Positions 9,041-17,833 of a DNA stretch of 64,000 bases are shown here, one piece after another. This DNA is from Bin34 sp963422415 (GTDB lineage Bacteria; Chloroflexota; Anaerolineae; Caldilineales; Caldilineaceae). The stretch lies in the NCBI GenBank assembly GCA_963422415.1, contig OY729430.1, positions 3,408,256 to 3,472,255 on the forward strand. The letters run 5' to 3'. Each line of letters starts with the position of its first letter. The stretch's first letter is position 1. The position numbers were made by a program, and so were the translations under genes. The notes below the pieces were generated by a model that was given only the letters and a program-made list of their open reading frames with translations, was not told the DNA's origin and did not search any database.

Positions 9041-10447
9041 TCAATAGGCCCCCTTGCCAAAGATCACGACGGAGATCGTCCGCCACATAATCTGCAGATC
9101 CAGCCATAGCGAGTAGTGCTGGATGTAGTAGATGTCATCGTCTGTGTGGAGATGCATGGGCTTGTCGCTGCGTCCCGTTACCTGCCACCAGCCGGTCATG
9201 CCTTGGGGCACGGCAAAGCGTTTGAGCTGCCACGGCTCGTATTTGGCTACCAGCCAAGGCAGTTCCGGACGCGGCCCCACCAGACTCATGTCGCCCTTCA
9301 AGACATTCCACAGGTTGGGCAACTCGTCCACGCTGTGCTTGCGAATCCACCGGCCCAGCCGAGTCACCCGGAAATCGTCGGCCGCCTTGTGAATCAGATT
9401 TCCGTCCGCATCGTATTGGTTTACCTCGTCCTGCAGGGAGCTCGCGTTGATCACCATGGACCGAAACTTGAGCATCCGAAACACTTTCTGATTCTCTCCC
9501 ACGCGCTCCGTCAGGTAGAAGACTGGCCCCCGATCTTGAAGCCAAATGCCGAGGGCTACCACCAGCAGCAGAGGCAAGCTCAGGATCAGCAGGCAGGTTC
9601 CCAGACACAGATCCACCACCCGCTTCACCAAACGCTGAAACCCGTCGATGGCCGGATCCCGGAGACCGATGACCGGGATGCCCGCTAGGTTGTCCACGGA
9701 AAAGGAGGAGAAGGCCACATCGAAGTAATCCGGCACCACATGCAAGCGCACCGGCAGCCCCGAGATCTCAGCCACCAGTTGCGCGATTCGGCGGTATGCG
9801 CCGCGGGGCAAGGCAATGACCACCTCGCCGACCTGCCGTTCCACCACAATGGTGCGCGCCTGGATCAGAGTGCCCAGCACGGGACATTCCGCCACCGGAC
9901 TGTCGCCGACGGGAACTGTATCGTCCAGAAAGCCCACAATGACCGTGTCAGGACCACTGACGTTCCGGAATTCGCGCGCGAAGTTGATCCCCAGATCGCC
10001 GCCTCCGACCACCAATACCTGAGTGGGCCGCGCCTGCGGCGCGCCCCACAGTCTTTGAAAGCGGTGCCAAGCCCGCAGCACAGTCCGGTAGCCAAAGAGC
10101 AAGAGGGTCGTGAGCAGCACGTGCCGCAGGAAGACGTCCCGTGGCAGTGGGGAGTCCAGCAGAAACAGGGTTCCGGCCAGCATGAGACCTCCCACTAGCA
10201 AACCCAAGAAAACCCGCTGATATTCCTGAGCCCAGCGAATGACTCGACTGGGACTGTACACATCCAGAATCAGAAAGGACACGCACCAGAAAAGGAAAAC
10301 CCAAACGCCCAAGGCCAGATGCAATCGGGGTTGCCATTCCCTCAGAACCAACCACAGGGACAACTGGAACACCACTCCGTCCAACAGGAACAGAGTGGCC
10401 ATATAGTTGACGGAGAAGCGTCTAATCACGGAGACAGGATGGTGCAA
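9041..10447 (-). CDS. Exopolysaccharide polyprenyl glycosylphosphotransferase (WbaP/WcaJ-like)
   Basis: This enzyme moves a sugar-1-phosphate from a UDP-sugar onto undecaprenyl phosphate, starting a surface polysaccharide or O-unit. The N-terminus has about four to five membrane helices (residues 15-130). A CoA-binding-like Rossmann domain follows (VLVVGGGDLGINFAREF, near 145-165). A further helix lies near 285, and the C-terminal bacterial sugar transferase domain carries MLKFRSMV, TRLGRWIRKHSVDELPNLWN, GDMSLVGPRPE and GMTGWWQVTGR, all diagnostic. The annotated start is a TTG codon; a GTG six codons in or an ATG at codon 16 are alternatives. A WecG-type glycosyltransferase precedes it by 39 bases, so the two likely act in one surface-glycan pathway. 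Confidence 0.93.
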   Translation of the reverse strand: MHHPVSVIRRFSVNYMATLFLLDGVVFQLSLWLVLREWQPRLHLALGVWVFLFWCVSFLILDVYSPSRVIRWAQEYQRVFLGLLVGGLMLAGTLFLLDSPLPRDVFLRHVLLTTLLLFGYRTVLRAWHRFQRLWGAPQARPTQVLVVGGGDLGINFAREFRNVSGPDTVIVGFLDDTVPVGDSPVAECPVLGTLIQARTIVVERQVGEVVIALPRGAYRRIAQLVAEISGLPVRLHVVPDYFDVAFSSFSVDNLAGIPVIGLRDPAIDGFQRLVKRVVDLCLGTCLLILSLPLLLVVALGIWLQDRGPVFYLTERVGENQKVFRMLKFRSMVINASSLQDEVNQYDADGNLIHKAADDFRVTRLGRWIRKHSVDELPNLWNVLKGDMSLVGPRPELPWLVAKYEPWQLKRFAVPQGMTGWWQVTGRSDKPMHLHTDDDIYYIQHYSLWLDLQIMWRTISVVIFGKGAY

Positions 10448-10486
10448 CTCAGGATAGACTTGCGATCTCGCACTTTGGGCCCCGAG

Positions 10487-11245
10487 CTAGGGGGGCGGCA
10501 GCCAGCCCAGTTTTTGGCGCAGCACCCGCCACACGAACAGCGGGTTGCCCAGCAGATATCTGCGCCACAACCTGCGCGGTTCAATGGCTAGGCGGGCCAG
10601 CCATTCCCAGCCATGCTGTGTCATCCAATGCGGGCCGCGGACCAGATTTCCCGAAATGTAATCGAAAACCGCGCCTCCACAGAGCGCAACTCGGGCCTGC
10701 AGTCGAGGCCGGTTGACCGTCACCCATTGCTCCTGTAATGGCATTCCGAAGGCAGTGAGCAAAATGTCGGGATTCGCGGCGTTGATCTGGGCCAGGACCG
10801 CGCGGTTGACTGTCGACCGGGGATTTTTGTCAAAGTACCCGTGATGACATCCCACGACTTGCAAATCCGGCCATCGAGCCTGCAACACCTGCGCGGCCTG
10901 TTCCGCCACTCCCAGCCGACCCCCCAGGAAATATAGTGTAAAGCCTTGATCCACAGCCAACTGGGCTAGTGACCAAGTCCAGTCCGCGTAGGTCATACGG
11001 GCAGGCAAGGGCGTACCGAGCACACCCGCGGCATATTGGACTCCCTTGCCGTCACAGACAACCAGATCGGCTTTCTGAAAACAGGCGCGCAGTCCAACTT
11101 GTCGCCACGCCAGATTCAGGCCATGTACATTGATGTGCAGATATGTGGCGCGCTGGTCCTGAGCAATGGCACGACAGATATGTCCGTGCAGATCGGACTC
11201 CCGCAGTGCATCGACCGGCACTCCCCAAAAACAGGCACGCAGCAC
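10487..11245 (-). CDS. WecG/TagA/CpsF family glycosyltransferase
   Basis: This 252-residue enzyme belongs to glycosyltransferase family 26, which adds N-acetylmannosaminuronate or a related sugar to a lipid-linked intermediate. The conserved blocks are easy to see: YLHINVHGLNLA, ADLVVCDGKGVQYAA, FTLYFLGGRLGVAEQAA, PDILLTAFGMPLQEQW and the C-terminal HGWEWLARLAIEPRRLWRRY. The start is a GTG codon. It sits downstream of pnp and just upstream of the polyprenyl glycosylphosphotransferase, so it probably adds the second sugar to that enzyme's product. No signal peptide; membrane association through the basic C-terminus is known in the family. Confidence 0.92.
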   Translation of the reverse strand: MLRACFWGVPVDALRESDLHGHICRAIAQDQRATYLHINVHGLNLAWRQVGLRACFQKADLVVCDGKGVQYAAGVLGTPLPARMTYADWTWSLAQLAVDQGFTLYFLGGRLGVAEQAAQVLQARWPDLQVVGCHHGYFDKNPRSTVNRAVLAQINAANPDILLTAFGMPLQEQWVTVNRPRLQARVALCGGAVFDYISGNLVRGPHWMTQHGWEWLARLAIEPRRLWRRYLLGNPLFVWRVLRQKLGWLPPP

Positions 11246-11335
11246 TGACCAAGGATTCCGTGACTGGGATCCAAGGCAACCCCCTGGCTCCGTGCCGACA
11301 CGTTGTCGGTCACAAGCGCAGGGGGCCCATGCCGT

Positions 11336-13963
11336 CTACTCTTTGTCACTGAAGCGCCGTGACGAACGGTCGCGATCTTGGTTCTGGTCCCGACCACCCC
11401 GAAAACCGCCCCGGCTCCGATCGCGATCGCCACCCTCTCGGTTGCCGCCCCCGCGATAGCCGCCGCCTTCTCGATTGCCGCGATAGCCGCTCCGGTCCCG
11501 GTCCCGGCCGCCACCCCCGCGATAGCCGCCGCCTTCCCGGTTGCCGCCGCCTTCCCGGTTGCCGCCGCCTTCCCGGTTGCCGCGATAGCCGCCCCGGTCC
11601 CCATCTCGGTCTCGGCCACCGCCCCCGCGATAGCCGCCGCCTTCCCGGTTGCCGCGATAGCCGCCCCGGTCCCCATCCCGGTCTCGGCCACCGCCCCCGC
11701 GATAGCCGCCGCGATCCCGGTCTCCGTCCCGGCTGCCGCCTCCGCGGTAGCCACCACGATCCCGATCTCCGCCGCGATCCCGGCCCCCGCGGAATCCGCC
11801 ACCGCGGCTCCCACGATCATCGCCGTCATCCGCTTGGGCCTCTTCCAAGGTCATATCCAGCAGTACGGCCTTGCGACTCATGCGGATTTTGCCGCGCACG
11901 GGATCAATCTGCGTGACCATGGCAGTCAGTTCGTGGCCTACGCGGGCCACGTCCTCAACCTGCCCCACCCGGCCCTCGTCCAGCTGGCTAATGTGAATCA
12001 ATCCGGTGTTTTGGCCCACGATGTCCAAGAAGGCTCCGAAATTCTCCACACGGGAAACGGTTCCCGTATAAATCTTTCCGATCTCCACTTCCGCCGTCAG
12101 TTCGCCTACCTTGTCGTACGCGATGTCCGCCTTCTCGCCCGTGCCGGAAATCAGGACTTCGCCTTCCTCCCCCACTTCGATGCGCACATCGAATTCATCC
12201 TGCAGCCCCCGAATGGTCTTGCCTCCCGGTCCAATCAAGGCGCCGATCTTTTCCTTGTTGATCTGCAGCTTGCGAATGCGGGGGGCATGCTCGCTGAGTT
12301 GCATGCGCGGCACAGGAATGACGTCCGCCATGGCATCCAAGATATGCAAGCGGGCCGCCTTGGCTTGTCCCAAGGCCTCCTTCAGAATATTGAAGTCCAG
12401 CCCCTCAATCTTCATGTCCATCTGCAGGGCCGTGATCCCTTCGGTGGTGCCGGCCACTTTGAAGTCCATGTCTCCCAGGTGATCTTCCAGCCCCTGAATG
12501 TCCGTCAGGACCTGATACGCCATCGTCTCGGGATCCTGGATCAGCCCCATGGCGATGCCGGCCACCGGCTGCTCGATCGGGACACCGGCATCCATCAGAG
12601 CCAACGTGCTGGCACAGACCGAAGCCATGCTGGTGGAGCCGTTGCTGCTCATGATTTCACTGACGAGGCGCAACGTGTAAGGGAAGTCCTCGGGAATCAT
12701 GGAGACCAAGGCCCGTTCGGCCAGGGCTCCATGCCCAATCTCCCGCCGCCGCGGGCCGCGCATCATGTACGCTTCGCCCGTGGAATAGGGGGGAAAGTTG
12801 TAATGATGCATGTAGCTCTTTTCACCTTCTCCCTCGTAAAAGGAGTCGGTGCGCTGCGAATCGGAAGGCGTGCCCAGAGTGACAATGGTCAGAGCCTGCG
12901 TCTCGCCCCGCTGGAAAAGTCCGCTGCCATGCACGCGCGGCAGACAGCCCACTTGGATATTCAGGGGGCGCACGGTCTGGGTGTCCCGCCCGTCACTGCG
13001 AATGCCGGTCTCTAGAATGCGCTGGCGCACCACCGACTTGACCACGTCCGAAAAGGCCGAGGCCAGATCCCCTTGGGTCGTCTCGCCACTTTCCACTTGA
13101 TCCGCGCAGCTCGCCATCAACCCGTCCTTGATGCTCTTGACGCCGGTGTCGTAGCCGTCCCGATCCGGATTGCCGGCGACCAGACTCTGCATGGCCGGCA
13201 GGGTGGTCTCGGCCACTTGGGCCTTCAGATCGGCCGGCACCACAAAGAGGGTATAGTCCTTGTATTTCGGCTTGCCCAGCTCCGCCTGCATTTCCGCAAT
13301 CAGGGCAATGGCCGGCTGCATCGACTCGTGCGCCAACTGCAGGGCATCCACCATCACCTCCTCGGTCACCTGTTCGGCGCCCGCTTCCACCATCAGGATG
13401 TTGTCGGCCGAACCAGCCACCTGCAGCTGCAGGTGGCTCTCCTGCAGCTGGGTGTGCGTCGGATTGACAATCAGCTCCTCTTGGACCAGTCCGATTGTCA
13501 CGGCGGCAATGGGCCCCTGAAAGTCAATGTCGCTGATCGACAGCGCTGCCGATGCGGCGGTAATGGCCAGTGGGGCCATCATGATCTCAGCGTCGCTGGC
13601 AAGGGGCGAAAGCACTACCTGCACCGGGTTGCGAAACCCTTTGGGAAAAAGCGGACGGAGAGGCCGGTCCGTCAGGCGGCACAGCAAAATGGCAGCCTCG
13701 CTGGGACGCCCTTCCCGTCTGAAGAAACTGCCAGGAATGCGGCCCGCCGCATACATGCGCTCTTCAAAGTCCACGGTCAAGGGGAAGAAGTCCGCGTCAG
13801 GCCGTACATCGTAGCTCATGGTGGCTGCGGCAAAGATCACGGTGTCGTCGACACGGGCTGTGACGGCTCCGCCGGCCTGCGAAGCCAGAAACCCTGTTTC
13901 CAAGGCCAAGGTCTTTCCCCCAACATCGGTCGTAAATACTTTCGCACCGTCAAAGAGTTGCAT
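11336..13963 (-). CDS. pnp: Polynucleotide phosphorylase with an RGG-repeat tail
   Basis: PNPase degrades RNA 3' to 5' using phosphate. Two RNase PH cores (about 1-220 and 300-545) flank an alpha domain. A KH domain (KEKIGALIGPGGKTIRGLQD, about 555-615) and an S1 domain (IGKIYTGTVSRVENFGAF, about 620-695) follow. Ordinary PNPases end there at about 700-720 residues. This one is 875 residues: the last 164 (712-875) are almost only G, R, D, E, N, Y and S, in units such as RGGYRGGGGRDRDGD and YRGNREGGG. Such RGG/RG tracts bind RNA and can drive condensation in eukaryotic proteins. It follows rpsO (160 bases apart), the conserved order. Start ATG at 13963, with GGAG thirteen bases upstream. Confidence 0.96.
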   Translation of the reverse strand: MQLFDGAKVFTTDVGGKTLALETGFLASQAGGAVTARVDDTVIFAAATMSYDVRPDADFFPLTVDFEERMYAAGRIPGSFFRREGRPSEAAILLCRLTDRPLRPLFPKGFRNPVQVVLSPLASDAEIMMAPLAITAASAALSISDIDFQGPIAAVTIGLVQEELIVNPTHTQLQESHLQLQVAGSADNILMVEAGAEQVTEEVMVDALQLAHESMQPAIALIAEMQAELGKPKYKDYTLFVVPADLKAQVAETTLPAMQSLVAGNPDRDGYDTGVKSIKDGLMASCADQVESGETTQGDLASAFSDVVKSVVRQRILETGIRSDGRDTQTVRPLNIQVGCLPRVHGSGLFQRGETQALTIVTLGTPSDSQRTDSFYEGEGEKSYMHHYNFPPYSTGEAYMMRGPRRREIGHGALAERALVSMIPEDFPYTLRLVSEIMSSNGSTSMASVCASTLALMDAGVPIEQPVAGIAMGLIQDPETMAYQVLTDIQGLEDHLGDMDFKVAGTTEGITALQMDMKIEGLDFNILKEALGQAKAARLHILDAMADVIPVPRMQLSEHAPRIRKLQINKEKIGALIGPGGKTIRGLQDEFDVRIEVGEEGEVLISGTGEKADIAYDKVGELTAEVEIGKIYTGTVSRVENFGAFLDIVGQNTGLIHISQLDEGRVGQVEDVARVGHELTAMVTQIDPVRGKIRMSRKAVLLDMTLEEAQADDGDDRGSRGGGFRGGRDRGGDRDRGGYRGGGSRDGDRDRGGYRGGGGRDRDGDRGGYRGNREGGGYRGGGGRDRDGDRGGYRGNREGGGNREGGGNREGGGYRGGGGRDRDRSGYRGNREGGGYRGGGNREGGDRDRSRGGFRGGRDQNQDRDRSSRRFSDKE
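11339..11830 (-). repeat. Degenerate tandem repeats encoding the PNPase RGG tail
   Basis: This DNA is made of diverged units of roughly 12 to 40 bases, built around the plus-strand words CCGCGATAGCCGCC and CTTCCCGGTTGCCGC, that encode YRGG, RDRDGD and NREGGG. Three near-identical NREGGG units stand in a row around 11535-11590. Nearly perfect copies next to diverged ones suggest recent expansion or contraction. Unit number may differ between strains. Confidence 0.85.
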
Positions 13964-14125
13964 GATAAATTTCTATCTCCAATGGGAATATGCAGGCCGA
14001 AACGACGACCCGGCAAAAAAGATGGTGTTGGTTGTGCAGGACGGCAGACAGTCGCTGCCAGACGCCCTTGGGGGCATTCAATGTTCGCTTGGCGCAGGCA
14101 AAGCCGTGCGCCACTCCGCAGGCGG

Positions 14126-14395
14126 CTACTTGCGCAGACCCAGTCTTTGGATCAGGGTGGTGTAGCGAGTCGTGTCCTTCTTGCGCAGATAAGCCAAATG
14201 GCGTCGCCTTTGGCCTACCAGCTTGAGCAACCCACGTCGAGACCCTTCATCGTGCCGATGGGCCCGCAGGTGCTCCAGCAAATCGTCAATGCGCCGACTG
14301 AGCAGCGCTATTTGCACCTCTGGCGATCCCGTATCGCTGTCATTGACACGGAAATCCTTCGTAATCTTCAGTTTTTCTGCTTTGGAAATTGACAT
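14126..14395 (-). CDS. rpsO: 30S ribosomal protein S15
   Basis: This 89-residue protein binds 16S rRNA helices 20-22 and helps form the central domain. The sequence matches the family end to end: an N-terminal helix, TGSPEVQIALLSRRIDDLLEHL, HRHDEGSRRGLLKLVGQRRRHLAYL and the terminal IQRLGLRK. Length is exactly that expected. It precedes pnp on the same strand, a widely conserved pair in which the long rpsO-pnp transcript is processed. The start ATG directly abuts AGAGG, so no well-spaced ribosome-binding site is visible. Confidence 0.98.
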   Translation of the reverse strand: MSISKAEKLKITKDFRVNDSDTGSPEVQIALLSRRIDDLLEHLRAHRHDEGSRRGLLKLVGQRRRHLAYLRKKDTTRYTTLIQRLGLRK

Positions 14396-14462
14396 CCTCT
14401 GTAGTCTCTAAGCCCGGAACTCTCGGGCACAACGTGCTCGCGTCTTTACCTGATACCGCACC

Positions 14463-14491
14463 ATCTTAATTCAAGAATCGCCGCAATGCAA
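14463..14491 (-). promoter_or_regulatory. Predicted sigma-70 promoter of rpsO-pnp
   Basis: On the minus strand TTGCAT (14491-14486) and TAAGAT (14468-14463) are separated by 17 bases, close to the -35/-10 consensus. Transcription would start near 14455, giving a leader of about 60 bases before rpsO. The leader is long enough for S15 autoregulation, known in other bacteria, but I did not find a clear pseudoknot. Confidence 0.6.
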
Positions 14492-14725
14492 GGATTCCGC
14501 CTTTTCCTTTGGCCCAAGCTGACAAGCCGATCTCTCAAAGGCCCTCCATAGCCTTCAAATACCCCTGCCCTATATGATAGACTGCCCCATCGCTCGAACA
14601 ATTCAAGTCAGGCAATGTGCCCCCTGCACTGGAAGTGCGGACAGGCCAGTTGCTCCCAAGACCTCGCAGATCTTGGATTGGTTTCGTGCCCTGTTGTCCA
14701 TACCCAAGACCTTGAGGAGTGTTTC

Positions 14726-16726
14726 ATGCAAATGCTGAAAAGAAGTGGAAGTGCGGGCCGACGCCCTTTGTGGCTTCTGACACTGGGATCCTTGTTGATT
14801 CTGGTCGCGGCGGCCTGCGGCGCCCCTGCAGCCCCTGCAGAAAGTGACATGACCGGGGACGCAGAGACCATGCCCATGAGTGACGTCAGCGACCACCAGG
14901 CGCCGGATTTCCGACAGAGGGTGGCCGACGGTACATTGCCTCCTCTGGCGGATCGACTGCCCGTCGAACCGCTGGTCGTTGAACCGGTGGAGACCATCGG
15001 CACATACGGTGGCATCTGGCGCGCAGGGCTGCGGGGTGGCAGCGACAATGCTTGGATCTACCGCACGATCGGGTACGACCAGATGGTAAGTTGGGAACGG
15101 GATTGGTCTGGCGTGCGGCCCAACGTGGCCAAGGGCTGGGATGTCTCCGAGGATGGCACCACCTACACCTTCCATCTGCGCGAAGGCATGAAGTGGTCCG
15201 ATGGCGAGCCCTTCACGGCAAACGACGTAGTGTGGTGGTACGAGAACGTGATCCTAAACGAGGAAATTACCGATTCGGTGCCCAACTGGCTGCGATCCGG
15301 CGAGGTGCCAGCCACGATCACGATGGCCGACGACTACACGGTCGTGGTGACCTATGCCGAAGCCAACGGCCTTCTGGTGTTGCGGTTGGCCGCCCCTGGT
15401 GGCCCGGCCATGACCAGTCATCCAGCCCATTACATGGAACAGTTCCATGTGGACTTCAACCCGGAAATCGCCGCCGATGCGGAAGCCGCCGGCTTCGAGA
15501 CGTGGGCAGACTACTTCTTGGACCGCAACGAAGGCGGTTGCTGCGGATATTACCGCGATGCGGATCTGCCTGTTCTGTGGGCGTGGCATCTGACCACTCC
15601 CTATGGAGAAAACACCACCACCATCCGCGCGGAACGGAATCCCTACTATTGGAAGGTTGATACGGAAGGCAACCAGCTGCCCTACATCGACACGGTGATC
15701 TACAACGTGGGCAGCGATCCTGAAACCCTGGTGATGCAAGCGATCGCTGGCGAAATCGACTACCAAGACAGACACATCGCCACTCTGAGCAACAAGTCCA
15801 CTTTCTTCGATGCCCAGGAGAGAGCCGGTATCAGGTTGACCAACCGCCTTAACTCGAACAGCAACGTCATGGAGATTTCTCTGAACCTGAACCATCCGGA
15901 TCCGGTCAAGAACGAAATCTTCAACAACAAGGATTTCCGCATCGGACTCTCCTATGCCATCAATCGGCAGGAGCTGATCGACTTGGTGCTGGTGGGACAG
16001 GGCGAGCCTTGGCAAGCCGCGCCGATGGAGTCTTCCCCCTATTACAACGAACGCTTGGCTACGCAATACACCGAGTTCGACCCGGATCTGGCCAATCAGC
16101 ATTTGGATGCGGCCGGCTACACCGAACGGGATACCAATGGCATACGCCTCGGACCGGATGGCGACCCCATTGCGTTTACGGTCGACATCATCACGGTAGC
16201 CACCGACCAAATCGACATGATGAACCGGATTGCCGAGTACTGGAAGGACGTGGGTGTCAAGGTAACCCCCAACGTACTGGATCGGTCCTTGGGACAGCAG
16301 CGCCTGGAAGTCATGGAACACGATGCCAATACCTGGGGCGCCCCGGGCGGCGTGGGGTACGGCACCCTGCTGGACCCTCGCAACTTCCTGCCCATTCACG
16401 GCCACTCCCGATACGGATACGGCTGGTATCTCTGGTATCTGAACCCGGAAAACGAATTGGCGGTTGAACCGCCCGCAATCGTGCAGACACAACTCGATCT
16501 CTACCGTCAGGTGGGCAAGACTGCGGACCCCACGGCGCAGACTGCGTTGATGAAGGAAATATTGGACATTTCTGCGGAGCAGTTCTATGTCATTGGCATT
16601 TCCAAGCCGGCTCCGGCATACGGGGTGGCGAGCAAGAATCTGCGCAATGTCATGGACTGGATGCCTGCCGCTTGGCAGTATCCGACTCCGGGCCCAGCCG
16701 ACACCTTCCAGTTCTATTACGAATAA
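14726..16726 (+). CDS. Peptide ABC transporter substrate-binding lipoprotein (family 5)
   Basis: This 666-residue protein captures peptides outside the membrane. Its N-terminus has basic residues, a hydrophobic core and a lipobox LVAAAC with the lipid-modified Cys at residue 31, so it is a lipoprotein. The SBP_bac_5 domain fills the rest: GWDVSEDGTTYTFHLREGMKWSDGEPFTANDVVWWYE is clearly recognisable in pieces (for example YTFHLREGMKWSDGEPF), as is FRIGLSYAINRQELID. I chose ATG 14726 because GAGGAG stands six bases upstream. A hairpin follows the stop (16741-16769) and then the permease genes, so it heads the operon. The length is longer than E. coli DppA, as in many Chloroflexota and Actinobacteria homologues with an extra insertion. 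The exact peptide or other ligand is unknown. Confidence 0.95.
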   Translation: MQMLKRSGSAGRRPLWLLTLGSLLILVAAACGAPAAPAESDMTGDAETMPMSDVSDHQAPDFRQRVADGTLPPLADRLPVEPLVVEPVETIGTYGGIWRAGLRGGSDNAWIYRTIGYDQMVSWERDWSGVRPNVAKGWDVSEDGTTYTFHLREGMKWSDGEPFTANDVVWWYENVILNEEITDSVPNWLRSGEVPATITMADDYTVVVTYAEANGLLVLRLAAPGGPAMTSHPAHYMEQFHVDFNPEIAADAEAAGFETWADYFLDRNEGGCCGYYRDADLPVLWAWHLTTPYGENTTTIRAERNPYYWKVDTEGNQLPYIDTVIYNVGSDPETLVMQAIAGEIDYQDRHIATLSNKSTFFDAQERAGIRLTNRLNSNSNVMEISLNLNHPDPVKNEIFNNKDFRIGLSYAINRQELIDLVLVGQGEPWQAAPMESSPYYNERLATQYTEFDPDLANQHLDAAGYTERDTNGIRLGPDGDPIAFTVDIITVATDQIDMMNRIAEYWKDVGVKVTPNVLDRSLGQQRLEVMEHDANTWGAPGGVGYGTLLDPRNFLPIHGHSRYGYGWYLWYLNPENELAVEPPAIVQTQLDLYRQVGKTADPTAQTALMKEILDISAEQFYVIGISKPAPAYGVASKNLRNVMDWMPAAWQYPTPGPADTFQFYYE

Positions 16727-16740
16727 CCTTGGTCAAATCC

Positions 16741-16769
16741 GTCCTGGGGATGCTGAGCATCCCCAGGAC
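16741..16769 (+). terminator. Intercistronic hairpin after the binding-protein gene
   Basis: The arms GTCCTGGGGATGC and GCATCCCCAGGAC form a perfect 13-bp stem with a TGA loop, beginning 14 bases after the lipoprotein stop. No T-run follows, so it is more likely a partial attenuator or a structure that stabilises the upstream message. This would keep the binding protein more abundant than the membrane subunits, as known in other import operons. Confidence 0.6.
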
Positions 16770-16836
16770 ATCCATGTATCTTGGATTCGAGCTGCGCGCC
16801 GTCTTCCGACTCCCGCGGCTGCAGAGTTGAACGGTC

Positions 16837-17823
16837 ATGTTGCAGTACATTAGCCGTCGGGTTCTGATCATGATCCCGACTCTGTTTGTCATATCCTTGC
16901 TTTCCTTTGGCATCATTCAGCTGCCGCCGGGTGACTACCTCACTTTCTATGTAGCGGAACTGGCCGCCCAAGGGGAGGAAATAAGTCAGGAAAGGCTGGC
17001 CCAACTGGAAAGACAATATGGGTTGGGGCGCCCGTGGTACGTACAGTATTTCCTGTGGATTTCCAACATACTGACCGAGGGGGATTTCGGTCGCTCGTTC
17101 ACTTGGAGCAAGCCGGTGAACGAGCTAATTTGGGATCGGCTGGGATTCACCATGCTCATTACCACCTTGACCGTCATCTTCGTCTGGATTGTGGCTCTCT
17201 TCATAGGCAAGTTCGCGGCGACCCACCAGTATTCCCTAGGAGACTATTTCACGACGTTCATAGGTTTCATAGGGCTGGCAGTACCCAATTTTTTGCTTGC
17301 CCTGGTCCTTCTCTATTACGCCCTGATCCTCTTCGACTTGAGCCCTGCCGGACTTTTTTCGCCGGAATACCAGGACGCTCCTTGGACTTGGGGCAAGTGG
17401 AAGGACTTTCTGGCGCATCTGTGGATTCCCATCGTGATTCTCGGCACCGCCGGCACCGCCGGCGGCATCCGGATCATGCGGGCCAATCTGCTCGACGAAC
17501 TGCACAAGCCCTACGTGACCACAGCCCGTGCCAAAGGCGTAAAGGAAAGCGCCCTGATCTGGCGCTATCCCGTGCGCGTAGCCTTGAACCCTTTCATCAG
17601 CACCATTGGCTGGACACTCCCGGAACTGGTATCCGGCTCCATCATTGTCTCGGTGGTGCTCAATCTGCCCACCACCGGTCCCCTGCTCCTGGGATCCCTG
17701 ATGCAACAGGACATGTTTCTGGCTGGCGCCTTCATCATGCTGATCAGCGTGCTGACGGTGATCGGCACCTTGATTTCAGACATCCTGCTGGCATGGCTCG
17801 ATCCCCGTATCCGAGTCACCTGA
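16837..17823 (+). CDS. Peptide ABC transporter permease (DppB/OppB type)
   Basis: This 328-residue membrane subunit has the DppB layout: an N-terminal helix (MLQYISRRVLIMIPTLFVIS), a periplasmic segment with GLGRPWYVQY and DFGRSFTW, then five helices. The ATPase-docking EAA loop reads TTARAKGVKESALIWRYPVR (about 229-248). LPELVSGSIIVSVVLNLPTTG is the conserved C-terminal segment. It lies 110 bases after the binding-protein gene, past a hairpin, and 10 bases before the DppC-type partner. It acts together with 17834-19006. Confidence 0.95.
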   Translation: MLQYISRRVLIMIPTLFVISLLSFGIIQLPPGDYLTFYVAELAAQGEEISQERLAQLERQYGLGRPWYVQYFLWISNILTEGDFGRSFTWSKPVNELIWDRLGFTMLITTLTVIFVWIVALFIGKFAATHQYSLGDYFTTFIGFIGLAVPNFLLALVLLYYALILFDLSPAGLFSPEYQDAPWTWGKWKDFLAHLWIPIVILGTAGTAGGIRIMRANLLDELHKPYVTTARAKGVKESALIWRYPVRVALNPFISTIGWTLPELVSGSIIVSVVLNLPTTGPLLLGSLMQQDMFLAGAFIMLISVLTVIGTLISDILLAWLDPRIRVT

Positions 17824-17833
17824 CGAGAACCGC

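Noticed and set aside
11378..13015. Plus-strand frame of 545 codons opposite pnp, with alanine/proline/valine repeats
   Set aside because: It mirrors the PNPase RGG repeats and core; its composition follows from the opposite strand and there is no independent signal.
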